A stretch of DNA of 64,000 nt, from positions 90,016,947-90,080,946 of the forward strand of contig CM073590.1 in assembly GCA_037074705.1 (NCBI GenBank), read 5' to 3'. The stretch is from Zhengitettix transpicula (Eukaryota; Arthropoda; Insecta; Orthoptera; Tetrigidae). Position numbers and translations under genes: made by a program. The notes under the pieces were generated by a model. That model was given only the letters and a program-made list of their open reading frames with translations. It was not told the origin of the DNA and ran no database searches. Of the stretch, positions 1 to 11,639 are shown one piece after another. Each line of letters opens with the position of its first letter. The stretch's first letter is position 1.

Positions 1-1730
1 ATCCGAATGGTTCTGCGACAACGATCCGCTCTGTGTAGTCCGTAACGAACGAACCATACGTTTATGTATTAAACCTTACGTATTGTCCATTTAAACGTAA
101 TAGAGAGACAACTGACAGAAAATTTATATATTGTGACATAATTCGAAGCTCAGCGTTTGTCGTGGTTGTTTCAGAAGGGTACGAAGTAAGAAAAGGCTCG
201 AGCGGTTTTCTTATGTTAAGTATTTGGCGTTGGTCAGGGTCGGGCGTATCTGTATGGTGCCAGAAAACCGGGTCTAGGAACCATCGGCCAGGCGTACTTA
301 TGTCAACCAGCTGATCCACCAAGGAAAGTCTCGCTTTCCCATTTGCGATTTGACAATTTGCCGGCGTGTATGGAAGACTTATTGTTTAATAACCAATAGT
401 CACTTAATTAACATGCTAATTTTAATAAGATCTACTGAGCAAGAATTAAATTTCTTGAATTTCTATAGTTATATTTTTAAGGATAGTATAGATTTAATTG
501 TATAAATGAGTGTGAAAATAAGCGATTAAAGTGCCTTGTGTCTGTAATGGAGGGAGAAATTGATTTTTAAATATGTCTAAATTAAATTCTATTGTTAAAT
601 ATGGAACTTTATTTGTTAATCAATTAGTAACAAGTTCCCTGAAAATTTATAGCAAATCTTGGTTTGGATCGAATGAATCGTTATTTAAATTTTTAAAAAA
701 CGTGTGTCGAGTACTAATTAATTAGTGTTGAATACTCAGTGACGCCCAGGCACGCCAGAGGAAGCAAATTAGAGATTACAGGCTACCGTTAAGCTGATTC
801 TTCGAATGCACATAAAAACCGTAAACTCTGAAATTTACAGTTAGTTATCAGTCGACTGATGTTCAAATTTTTTTAGGGGGCTAAAAAGGTATACTTCGCA
901 TACGAATTTTTCATTCAGCACAGAAATCCTGTGCTATCATTTTGATAGCACTGAATGGCCAGCTGGCACCCTTAGCAGGAGCGAGTGAGCCGCAAGGAGG
1001 GAATTAAAAATCTTCTATATAAACACATATATTCGCAGTGTTAAAACACATTTGAAGGTTCTTAAACTAAGAAAAATGAATTAATACTAAATAAATTTAT
1101 GTGCTGCAGCACATGTGTACATATGAACCAACCGTCACTGCTCTAAACACTGCTTATACGTTTTCATATTACTCATAAACAGTCTCTACTTTTATCCCTT
1201 CCCTATATCTTCCCCTCACAGTCCATAGTAGTATAAACATGTTTTATACAATTATTTAAATTCACCGCGTTCACACACTTATTAATGTTACACCCTTTCA
1301 TTTTGTTTCTCTCGACCAATACACTCTTTCACTTGCTATAGTTGTCGGGATTTCTCAAAAATGTGATTATCTTCAAGTTTGCAATTCTTTCGATTTCCTG
1401 CGGTAGAAGGATAGACGTAGATTACTATTCTATACGCATCTATGAACACCCAAGTTAGGCTTTTACATGGCGGTTTTTCAGTATTGTTGATACCTAGTTG
1501 ACAATCCTTTAAAAGGGTCACGTCTCAGACTCGGGGCAAATTTTTGTTGGTATTTTAATCATTGTCCGGAATGATGCGTAAAATTTCAAATGTTTTTCGA
1601 CTACACATGATTACTGTTCACTCAGTTTCTGTAAAATAAAATTTTAATCCTCTTGACAAACAATTATTTAATAACTAAAATTCTATTCATAGGCTTTTGA
1701 AAGAAAGGAAAGGTTTTGTACTGACGTTGT
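1..1730. other. Unassigned AT-rich sequence
   Basis: No gene, RNA or known repeat was recognised. An 86-codon open frame on the minus strand at 62-322 opens only at a TTG codon and resembles no family I know. The first 350 bases are richer in G+C than the rest and may belong to a feature beginning outside the window. Confidence 0.5.
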
Positions 1731-1731
1731 G

Positions 1732-1966
1732 TTAAGCTTTCCTTTCCTCGGAAGTGATATTGGCCTCCACGGATTCGAAGAAACTGGTTGAGTTTGCTAT
1801 TGTCTGAGTAATCTCAGCAGCTACAGGTCCTATTGTCGGTGCAATCTGTTCTGGGAAGAAGCTCTGATAAAGCGTGACAACAGAGCTGGGCTTGATCCCG
1901 CTGGGAGGAAAGGCACAAAACCACTTCTCTGGTGCTCTGTCCAACAACAAGAACACTCGCAAAATG
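1732..1966 (-). CDS. Candidate terminal coding exon, unknown protein
   Basis: A 77-codon open stretch on the minus strand ends with TAA at 1732. Its upstream edge is an acceptor-like site: AG at 1968-1967, preceded by a CTAAC branch-point-like motif about 15 nt away. There is no in-frame ATG near its start, so it fits a last exon rather than a single-exon gene. The peptide has a mixed, protein-like composition, with a hydrophobic start (FLLLDRAPEKWFCAF) and then an S/T/E-rich tail (ANSTSFFESVEANITSEE). I do not recognise the family. No AATAAA is visible on the minus strand just downstream. It could equally be a chance open frame or part of a decayed mobile element. Confidence 0.28.
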
Positions 1967-2439
1967 CTACAGTTAAGTTAGGACTATGCGTTATAAGTAC
2001 GGAACGCGTCGAAAAGGAGAATACGAGCGAGACTCAGAGAAGTTGTTGTTTAACTCCTTAATCTGTTAATGTAGGAGAAATGTTAACTAGCTAACGTCAT
2101 TTTTCTCTCCACAGAGGTACGTATTTTTCTGAAGAGGTTTCGTTTCAAGAAATTTGAAGCACAATGCGTATGAGATTTACCCAAAATATCTATATGTCTT
2201 TTTTATTTCGAATAATAGAAACACCACTTATCGTTGTTTACATTAAGCAGTCAGTATCATACATTGATATGATTTACAGAATATTTGCGTCTATATTTTT
2301 CTTTCTATGACTATTGATATTAGTATATTTTGTATGTATAAGCTAAGAAAATTGATAATGATGTTAGGATCTGTGGATGTATTAAGAAATATATACAATG
2401 TATGATACACTAGGGAGAGAATTAATTATATTTAGGTTT

Positions 2440-3960
2440 TCTTTTTATCGCCAGGTTATTGTAGGAGTGCGCAAAATCATATAGAGATGAAGCCCGGATC
2501 GTGTATCAGACACATTTAATGATGTTTCCCCGATGTCATCAACGCCTAGGATGTCGCGAAGCTTTGGGCATTCCACGATGAAATGGGTGACATAATCTTT
2601 AGTGCCCATTCCGCAGTCAGTTTTGTCGTCGTTCATGCCAAGCTTGAAATGCGTCAGGTAGGCGTCATCAGCTTGTCATTCTGAATTTGGGACGAACATG
2701 CTTACGTCTCCTCCTTTTTTTATCTTGTATCCATTCCGTTTGCAATTTATCCATTGTTTCGCGTCCTAATTCCCGTTTCAACCCAATTGGTCAAAATTTA
2801 GAATATGCGGACTGGAGTTGATAACGTGCTGCTTCTTTAATAGCACGTCAGCAAGTTCGTTGACTGCATTCCCATTCAGTTCTTTAGTTTCTTATTTTAC
2901 GAATTAATGCTTGATCTCACTTCATAAATACATTTGTTGTCTTAGGGTTGTTCGCCATGATTACGCCTGTCTTGTTTTTCACTGCATGACGTCATGTCTT
3001 TCCTTTGTCCAATTGGTTATTCCCAAATGCTCTGATTCCAGAACAGTTCAGCGACATACCAAAGGGAATTATCCGAAAAATATTTAATTTTCCAGTAAAA
3101 ATCCGTCATCGCAAACCATGTTCCGTGTTCGTTCTCAGTTTCATCATGTATGTTAACACATTTTTCTGGTCAATTTCTTCCTTTGTATTGAATATTTCAA
3201 ACTAGATGTATTTTCCCATAATTCGTTCGTTTTTCATTTCCCCCTGGATGTATTTCTACATATTTCACTGAAAGTCCATGTACCAATTTGTATTCGGCAG
3301 CAATGTCGTTTATTCTCAATGAAATGGCCAGAACTATCGAAGCTTCCCAACATACATTACGAAATGCCATCAGTCGCAAAAATGTCTTCAGTTGGTGATG
3401 TTCTTTCACATTTCTCTTTCTGGTTCTCTCATACCAAATGCAGGCGACGTATGTCAAAATTCGCTGTTTTTATTTATTTATAGTCGCTTCCATCATTCAT
3501 CTTAGAGTTTTGCTCTAGTTGTGAAGGTATTTTTAGGTCTTTGGCAGTGGCTTTTGCTCGATGTGCGGAATTCATCAAATACGATGACAATGTATTTAAG
3601 ATTCCGCAATTCACAAATTTTCAAGCTCTCGTACTGAAATGGTGATGTCTGCACGTTTGCTTCGAGACTCCATATACACCCTGGATTGGTGTTGGTTTTC
3701 GAAACGGCACTCCATTTCTATACTATCCCGCAAGACAAGATACGCGTACTGTTCAGTTTCATCGGCGCTGCTTCCTTCCGATGGTGTCAGCAGGTCGTCA
3801 GCGAAGGCTTGGTGATATACGAATTCTTCTTGTTCTTACCAGCGAATCGTAGTTTACTGTCCATAAAATAGGAGAGACGGTACGAACCTTGTGGATAACC
3901 CACGACCTAGTTGAGTACTTGTCTGTACAAATGGGCGAATGCCTCATTGGCAATAGAAGC
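2440..3960 (-). pseudogene. Decayed non-LTR retrotransposon (RT, RNase H, 3' zinc-finger region)
   Basis: Read on the minus strand, several frames carry LINE ORF2 landmarks in the right order. They are G-Y-P-Q-G-S near 3884-3901 (RT palm, normally GCPQGS), F-A-D-D at 3794-3805 (RT catalytic pair), a post-RT stretch (AYRTVS-like region, here RLMAFRNVCWEASIVLA) around 3197-3457, an RNase H end (GNAVNELADVL) around 2830-2880, and a terminal C-x-x-x-x-x-x-HFIVECPKLRD segment around 2540-2640. This order fits the RNase H-bearing LINE clades (I, R1, Loa and relatives). Stops and frame changes break it throughout, so it cannot be active. The 5' part and ORF1 are absent. Confidence 0.72.
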
Positions 3961-5820
3961 TCTTACTCTAATTGATCCATTATTTCGTTCCCTGGACAAG
4001 CCCCCTACTCGTAAAAAATTAGGTGCCTATTCCTGTACATTTTCAAACGGTTATAGGTGATATTTCGATAAGGATCCCAACCTCATAATCCCCATTATAG
4101 TTATGTATGCCGTTACCATTAATAACTCCCTTCTCTGATAATTAAATGTAACGAGTTGCATGTTTTTCCCGTCTTCTCAACCACCACATAAATATTTCTA
4201 AAAAATTGCAAATCGATATCCTAGGAATTATTTCCCCGCCTAAAAGTAAGATTTGTAGTTCATTAATCAAAATCCATTTTTGCATTGATTAACTTTTCTT
4301 ACCATTAATTTGCATTGTATTTTATTTAACCTGAAAGGTGACCTCTTCCAGGTAGTACTTCCTTCGTTTTATATTTCTGTAGATGACGTAGTCGTACACG
4401 AAATGTTTGATTGTGCAGCAAATTTTTTATAAATATAAGAAAAATTAATTGTTCCAATTAATGAGACTTGTGGAACTCCCGTCATTACAGTTCCTATATA
4501 TTAAATTTGTTGTCCAATACAATACTTTTACCGATCTGTCTCTAACCACTCATTCACACGTAATTAATTTCATTTATCCAGTTAGGTATCATGAGGCACT
4601 ACATCTAAGGCTTTGGCAATGTCAAAGATTATTCCATCTATTTTACTCCCACGATCTACTTCAGTACCATTTTTTGACTTTCACGCGAGATCTCTTCAAC
4701 TATACTCAACTGCTACTCATTAAAAGCACTCATTTTAGTACATTTTAATCCGACTGACTTAGGTGACCATAATCTACTGAAGAAAGACATAGTGGCCTCT
4801 TTCTTTAATATGTGTTATTCTAGTTGATACGTAAATTTGTACTACTTTTTCCAATAATTCTGGTGTACCGAATTAATAATTTATACGCATAAATTTCTTA
4901 TTAAGTGCGGAATTATTGACTTCCCTATAACTTTTAATATTTCTGTACATGTACTTATTGTTTAACATGTACTTATTGTTTTAAAACAAAATGATACCAA
5001 ATTCTCGACAGGACCGGGATTCGATCGCAGTACCACCGCTTAGTGAGCTGTTGTTCCAGCCAATAAGCATCTTCCTCGACTCCTCCATTTTTTGTGTACC
5101 TACAATTTACTGAATCACGTTCTTCATAGCTTAATCTTAGCACTTCAACGAAGAGCGACCATGACTATCCTGGATTCGATTCCCGGTTTCGTCGAACTTT
5201 TTCTACCATAATCATTTATTTAATTTTCATAGCCTTAGAACTGATATCGATTGTAATTATTTCTTCCGTTCTTGAATTTTTATTGTTTTTAATTTGTTTT
5301 GGTCTATATCTAAAAATTTTCAGTCCTTCTATAAATAAAAATAATTTTTTTTAAATACGGAGATGAAGTAAAAATATAGTTACTCTTCCTTTTCGATGTA
5401 CGATGTTATTTTTTAGCAAGTTTTTCTAAAATTCGTTTTGCCATTGTTCTGTAATTGTAAAATTGTCCCCAGATCTTATTATTACTCTCGTTTAGTATAA
5501 ATCTCTTTTCCTCTCTTATCTTCATATTCTGATTATTTAACGTCGTCCGACGTACTTAAAAGTCTCTGTGTCAGCGTTTCTGAGATCATACTCTCGCTTA
5601 CTACGTCCCTTTAACTGGTTTTATTCATACTCTGGATTTCTGTTTTACTTTACTATTTTAATGGTTTAAATCTATTTCTAGTTTTTGTTATGATAAATTT
5701 AAAAATTCCCAAGCGTTATTTATATTTTACCACTGCGTTGATGAAATCCCTAATTGGTCTCATGGCAAGACTTGAATTTCTGTATTTTCGGTTTTATGAT
5801 ATTACCAATTATTATATTTC
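3961..5820. other. Unassigned AT-rich sequence with a short tandem duplication
   Basis: No gene was recognised. An 18-bp unit is repeated twice at 4947-4982. Two tRNA-B-box-like stretches lie close together (minus strand around 5020-5035 and plus strand around 5172-5185), each resembling GATTCGAATCCC. These could be relics of tRNA-derived SINEs, but no convincing A box at the proper spacing was found. Confidence 0.45.
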
Positions 5821-5950
5821 AGTTGTGTCACTCTAGGCTGTTCTTCGCACCTGACGAATCTCAGGATCTCAGAAACGTTGTGTGGTATTTATATTATCAC
5901 TTTTTTGTCTGTATTGGATATCTTTCTTATTCATTATTATATTTACCATA
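5821..5950 (+). repeat. Penelope-like element 3' tail (copy P1)
   Basis: This tail shares the block CTCTAGGCT..CACCTGACGA..CAGAAACGTTGTGTGG, followed by an AT-rich end, with copies at 38.9, 51.4, 54.7 and 21.1 kb. The 54.7 kb copy is joined to a recognisable Penelope-like GIY-YIG nuclease frame, which assigns the family. No coding sequence remains here. The segment contains the hammerhead-like motif listed separately. Confidence 0.7.
5845..5885 (+). ncRNA. Hammerhead-ribozyme-like motif in Penelope tail P1
   Basis: Core CTGACGA at 5851-5857 fits the hammerhead CUGANGA box, and GAAA at 5872-5875 fits the second conserved box. Helix I can form between 5845-5850 and 5880-5885 (six pairs, including G-U). 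Helix III would be the self-complementary ACGU (5875-5878), followed by U5879 as cleavage residue (triplet GUU). Very short palindromic helix III is known from hammerheads in Penelope-like elements, which may act as dimers. Helix II (5858-5871) is poor in this copy. Activity is not shown. Confidence 0.45.
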
Positions 5951-6884
5951 TCTACGAAGCCTTGTGAGGATTTTATTTCTAACTGAATTGACTCATACCT
6001 AGAAGAATCTCGTAATTGATGGTAAAATCCTCCAGAATTACCAAAAATACATCAATTATATTCTTGTTCTGAGCGTGACTGTGTTCATCCATTTTCGGAA
6101 ACTTATCTTTCCACAAGATTTTATTGACCTAACACACTATTTGACCAGATATATATTGGTATATTTAGATTTCCTGCTAAGTTACGTTTCCGGACTATAC
6201 AGGCATTTTATATAGTTTTCCTATTACAGGATATTTTTCCCGGTATACCTGTAATTTATTTTCAGTTGAAATTTGTTTTATTACCAACTATAATTTTGAC
6301 CAAAATTAACTCAACCACAACTTCTGATATTAGTTCTAAAGTACCACATTCAGTTTTCCAATAAATATACCCTCTTTCCTTGCCAGTTCTAAGTAGTATT
6401 ACGGAACAATCTGAAAACCTCAGTTCAAAAGTATACTGCTGAAACGTTTCAAAGTTCAAGAAATTGATATCAAATTCGAATGTACATAGATTATGAATTA
6501 AGTCATTTCCAGAGAACAATAAGCGGATTGCGCATTTGACCGGAAGACACATGTTCGATAAAGCCGATTCAAACTCTATTAATTAAACTCATGTTTTTGG
6601 AAACATTAATTTATTTACAAAAATTTTAAAAAATCACCATTCATACTTTTTCTAGCATAAGTAAAAAATTTAAATAACACGGAAAAAATTAATTTGGCTT
6701 TCCTCATGTAATAAATTCCTTGAACTACGTTTTCAATCTATTTTCCTTTCCTGTTTCATTTATAATTACTGGATATATCTGAAGCTGTTGCTTCATATGA
6801 CAGGGGAAGTATCACCCATAATTATTATTTAGTTATTTTAGTACTAATATTATCTTTATTTCAGTGGTCTGCTCTTACATTTAA
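5951..6884. other. Unassigned AT-rich sequence
   Basis: No gene, RNA or repeat was recognised in this interval. The open frames present are short and of simple AT-rich composition. Confidence 0.5.
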
Positions 6885-7320
6885 TTCTAGCTGCGTGCCC
6901 ACTATTTCCCGGGTTGTCATAATTAAACCGAGTGACATCCATAACCCCAGATTTTACTCAAATTTCGGTTGTTTTTACATTACTTTTATGTTAAGCATCT
7001 CCACTCCTATCCCTAAAGGTGCTCCTCTCACATGCCATAAAGAGTTGAAATGATACACAAACAACATCGGGAGAAATACTATCAATCTCATTGACCCAAA
7101 AAAACTTTATTGAACAAAAATATCAGCCGTTTTAGCATGTTTTAAAATTTCTACCCTCTTGCCTTTGGGGTGGTAGTCATGTCTTATTCCGACAGTGTTA
7201 GTTTCCGATTCGAAAGGAATACTTGAACCGAATTTTGGTAAATTTCCTCCTTGGATGTAGATTTGTATGCCGAACATACATACACTCTCACACAAACGTA
7301 CAGTCTATTTAAATTAGAAG
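6885..7320 (+). repeat. Dispersed repeat B, copy 1
   Basis: Part of a non-coding family with recurrent phrases: a segment like GACATCCATAACCCC, then TATCAATCTCATTGACCC, CGTTTTAGCATGTTT, TGGTAGTCATGTCTTA and a CAAAC..CAGTCTATTT end. Other copies are at 16.8-18.0, 26.3, 41.1, 50.7-51.9 and 61.2 kb. No transposase frame or clear terminal repeat was seen, so the class is unknown. Confidence 0.6.
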
Positions 7321-8862
7321 AAGATATATCTAACTGAAAACAATTTTATAACGTTGGATCAGTCGGTGAGGCTGTATGCCAAAACTTACTAGACTACGTG
7401 TAATGCATTTTTGGTAATGTATTGAAAGCAACTCCATTCCGGTCTGAGTAAGAAACACAATGGGCGTTTCCACAACATGCAGCGAATGATGTTTAACAGC
7501 GAACCATGATAAAGAACGTGTCACCTAGAAATTTGCTGCGTCTTGCTACCGAAAGTGTAATAGCATTGTTCGGAAAATTTCATTGAGTGTCAAAGACTGA
7601 CACACGGAGAACACAGACGCTATTAGTAACAAAAGAACTAAGAAATGAAGGCTGAAAATTAATGGATGTGAAGAATATTACCGACAAGGCCCGAATACCC
7701 ACAGAATTGAGGGAAAAAGAACATATTTAGGTTCATGTTCATAGAAGAGCGAACCGCTTTTCTAAGAGCCACTGAATTAATAAGTACGAGAATTGGGGAG
7801 GACAATTGGTTAATCTCTCTAGAGACTAAGCTATTTTTGACGATTCCCGGTCAAGTGCGATCTTTCTCTATGCGCATTATCGATGTGTTAATTCAGTTTT
7901 GTAGCATTTAAATCCGTGATTTCTGATTTTCAATTAACAAATTGTACCTACATTAATTTACCCCCAATATCTATTCTTCATTGAAGTCCTAAAACTAGGC
8001 CGTGAAGAATCTTATTCAGTAAATTGTAGTTAACCTTGTATTCATATCTATAAAACGTGTCACTTCTTAAACTACCGCTTTAATTTATAATTTCCCTTAT
8101 TAATTTTTAATTTGAGGGAGTGTAATGTTAGGCTGACAAACACACTACCGATGAATGGCTTTTGCACTTCCAATAATCAAGGATCAACACTATATACATA
8201 AGAAAATACACCTATGAAATATTACTCATACAATAAAATATATTTACAAATAAATTAAAGTAAAAACTTTATTAACCGAAAATTAAATATAAAAAGCACG
8301 TATCGCTCAATTGTACTACTCAGCATAATTATTATGTTATAAATACAGCGGTATAAAGTGTTCATATAAATATGAAAATATATTCAATCAGAATATTTGA
8401 TATAATTGGACCAATATTTTATTAATGAGTTTTAAATAAGTTATGAATGCTACATTAATTAATATGTCGCTCACTCAGTAAAATATAAATGATACCCATG
8501 ATAGCGCATGTTGTGTTCTGTTTCTTCGTTCGGATTGACAGACGTAAGCAGTGAGGCTGTCTGTTGCAAGTAGGCCGCAAGGCACAGGCTTTTGCTAGGT
8601 GTCGATCTCTACTACAAGAGGCGATGACGCGTAGTGATGAGACCCGCGGGCGCCAAGAGTTTCAAGTGGCGGTGTATTAACCCGCTTAAAACAACTGGAT
8701 TAATTGCTTCTCTCAAATTAATTCTCCTTATTTCACATTTGCCTGAAGCTTCTTCATCACGCTTTAAAAGCACGCGAGTCTTCACATTATGCTAATACAA
8801 CTAGACAGCTCAGCTTAATGTTTTACCATTCTGGCTGATCTTCTAAACCAAGTACGTGTTTG

Positions 8863-8865
<3 letters not shown>
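7321..8865. other. Unassigned sequence
   Basis: Nothing coding was recognised. A GC-richer patch at about 8510-8690 (with GACCCGCGGGCGCC) stands out against AT-rich flanks but shows no family signature. Confidence 0.5.
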
Positions 8866-8914
<49 letters not shown>

Positions 8915-8935
8915 TAGATAGATAGATAGATAGAT
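8866..8935. repeat. Compound microsatellite (TA)n then (GATA)n
   Basis: About 46 bp of TA dinucleotides pass directly into about six GATA units. Confidence 0.98.
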
Positions 8936-9574
8936 ATAGATATGTGTCGATTTGTAAATTGGCTTAATTCGATGTCATAAACTTATGTTTCCTTTATGAG
9001 GGTTGCTTTAATAATCTTGAAATATAAGTAACAATTCAGTGTATTGACTTCCTAAATTATATGTACTAATGTTTGTTAAAAAAATTACGGACCAATTTTT
9101 TAACATAGTCTCATTTTAAATCAGCATACAAATTCCATATCCTTCCAGATTCTTTATATCTTCCAATTATTCTCAACTATAAATTCTTCCAAAGGAAATC
9201 AGAAAGCCGTTTCTTTTGGTTCGCGCATAAAGTAAATTCTGATGCTTACCGCTATTTTGGCAGAGGAGTGTCACAACTCGAAACTTTACACTTTCTGGTA
9301 ATCGCTATTTGAAGGTTGTCTTATTTATAAACTGTAGTAATAATATTTAAGCTTGATTTATTATGATCATGATGGCTCATTATGTTTATTAAAAAAGTTA
9401 AAATATAGTCACTGCTATTTTGTAAATAACAAAATACTCATAAGTTTTCAGTGCTCGTAAAAATGCTCACAGTTATGACACTCTCCCAAAAAAAATTATA
9501 CATACCAATTTCAGTATTAATTAAATAATTTTTCCGATGTAGCTATATGGAAGCAACCAGAAGCTCAATTCGCG
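8936..9574. other. Unassigned AT-rich sequence
   Basis: No gene or repeat was recognised. Confidence 0.5.
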
Positions 9575-9928
9575 TAATTAACTGGTCGAGGCATGGGCAA
9601 GGGAGTGTTACGTCCCTATAGCAAACCCCAGTCCCCGAGGGCGTGGGCTTAATACCAAGTGCCCGACCTAACCACACCACTTTTAGGCGAATTGCCGCGT
9701 AGGATCCTCAACTTCAGTCCGGGTGCCTTAGTTAACCCTTTTCGCATCCTCCCTTTCAGCCCTTCCTATCGTATAAGAGAGGAGTGGCCAGACCATGGAT
9801 TAACCTCTACACACACATACATGCGCTTTCCTTCCGCACAACCCCTTTCACATTCCTTTCCTATGATAGTAGAGGGTAGTTGCCGCCATATGGATTATCA
9901 TAATGTAGCCTGCCTCCAACAAAAGTAG
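9575..9928 (+). repeat. Dispersed repeat A, copy 1 (partial, internally duplicated end)
   Basis: Shares with the other A copies the phrases ACTGGTCGAGGCA, GGGCGTGGG, TGCCCGACCTA, TTAGGCGAATTGCC, TAGTTAACCC and GTAGCCTG. The 3' part appears twice: once ending near 9795 and again at 9818-9920. That suggests a second partial copy inserted behind the first. Confidence 0.8.
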
Positions 9929-10229
9929 CTTTTCAATTTAATACGCAGTCAACTTTTCCAATAAACTAATCATTTTGTAGTTTCTTTGAAAATCTGAAAT
10001 AAAATATTGATTTTTCACTAAAATTGCAGAAAATTCGATTTTTTGGTTAACAATTTTGTTGACAAACATGAAATTCGTGTTCAACGCACAAACAAATATG
10101 TTAATAGTAAATATCGAAACTACAGCAAAACCTTCCCAATTTTGGCTTTTTTGAGAATAACTTGACTGACTGGACTGAGAAGGCAATTCCCTTCACCTCA
10201 GGGGACCAGAATAGAAAAATTAGAACTTT
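9929..10229. other. Unassigned AT-rich sequence between repeat A and a LINE remnant
   Basis: Nothing was recognised. Minus-strand frames here are simple AT-rich open stretches. Confidence 0.5.
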
Positions 10230-11030
10230 AAAGCTATTAGCCACGCAAGTGTGTCTTCCGAGCAAACTTTTACTACCGCAGACAAATTGGTTCAATTGAT
10301 ACAAGTCTGCGACGTTTGGAAAGATGTTATACAATTAAAGAATCACAAATCGGTTGGGCCAGATGATATTTCAGCAGCGGATTTCAGGCTAGGAAAGGAA
10401 GCGAGTATTTCAATAATTCGATACTTACAAATAATTGGAAATACTACTGTTATTCCTATTTACAATTCGGGCTCAAGATCAAATTTAAGAATTTTTAGAC
10501 TGGTAAGTTTATCGTCATCCGATAGAAATATCGATATACGTAAGAAAGTACTGACGAAAATGGTTTTCACCCTAGATACGATACGATTTCAAAAGTCAGT
10601 TGTGACCGAATACCACGAACGTGTCGACAGACTTGACGCAGGAGGTATCATAGATGAGAAAATAATAGATTTTCAAACGTTTTGGTCCAAGTGCCACATC
10701 ACCATCTAATACACATATTAAGCGTCATGAGGATTAATCCTTCACTGAACTCGAGAGTTTTTAAACAACATAATTCAAAGTTGGAGTGATTTCTTAAGTG
10801 TCCGATCCAAATTAAATAAACTTTACGTGCTCACAGGAAAGCGGTATAAGGATTTCAATTTTTTAGCATATATAATCAATGGCAGTTGCTATACAGTTCA
10901 GCACAAAACTTCTCGCGGACAACTGTATTATTTATAGGGAAATTAAACAGCCAAATGAAGTTTCAATCGGACTTAGAAAAATTCTGATCTTCGCAAAATA
11001 AAATAAACGCATCTAGAATTTAAAGTTTAC
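10230..11030 (+). pseudogene. Decayed LINE reverse transcriptase fragment
   Basis: A 152-codon frame (10251-10709) contains LKNHKSVGPDDIS and, after a gap, VIPIYNSGSRS followed by a degenerate RPVSLTS-type stretch. These are the first landmarks of Jockey/CR1-type LINE RT domains. Weaker pieces follow downstream in other frames: INPSLNSRVF (about 10735-10765) and DNCIIYREIK (about 10919-10948), the latter standing where FADDCIIY is expected. The catalytic Asp pair is therefore not intact. Multiple stops and frame changes make it non-functional. No 5' or 3' end of the element is defined. Confidence 0.72.
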
Positions 11031-11639
11031 AAAGCTGAAGAATATTGAGTGTGAAAATTAATCAATAGGGGAAAAATACTAAAAGTATTGCTATTGCTGC
11101 AGAAAAATTTGGGTATAACGTTTTAGAAGGTCTTTTCTTGGATTCCACTAAACTTCATAAGTAAGGTTTTAAAGAAAATCTAGAAAGTTGCTTGTAAGCA
11201 ATGGAACTTTAGAAAGCGTCCTGTAGCATTGGACAGCTGGTTGGGAAGAGCAAAATAATGAGCACATTCAGGTACTGGACAAAATTATCAAAACATATGA
11301 AACTGTCTTGCCCTTTCCTTGTCCGAATACGTATTGCAGTCAGTCTAAATGTGTCTAGTCATTTTTTTTATTCTGACGATCGTGTAGTTTTTGTTTTTTG
11401 GTATGTCATATGACTATTATTGCTTTAACAACGCTTAACATTGTTTATACCCGTGAGAATTGACTTATGAGTTTAATACAAATCCTTTCGAGTTTTCACC
11501 GAGTTGGTATCGAGAGTTGTAAATATTAGGTTACAGTAATACTAGCCACTACACCACTACAACCACAGTTGGTCGGATTTGTTTCCATATCTTTCACAAC
11601 GTACACCTTCTAAATATCGGTTTTGGTGTAGTGCTTATA
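11031..11639. other. Unassigned sequence
   Basis: Possibly the promoter side of the MULE remnant that follows. No terminal inverted repeat could be paired by eye. Confidence 0.4.

Noticed and set aside
5000..5230. tRNA genes (B-box-like GATTCGAATCCC words; also 45510)
   Set aside because: No cloverleaf, acceptor stem or A box at proper spacing could be built.
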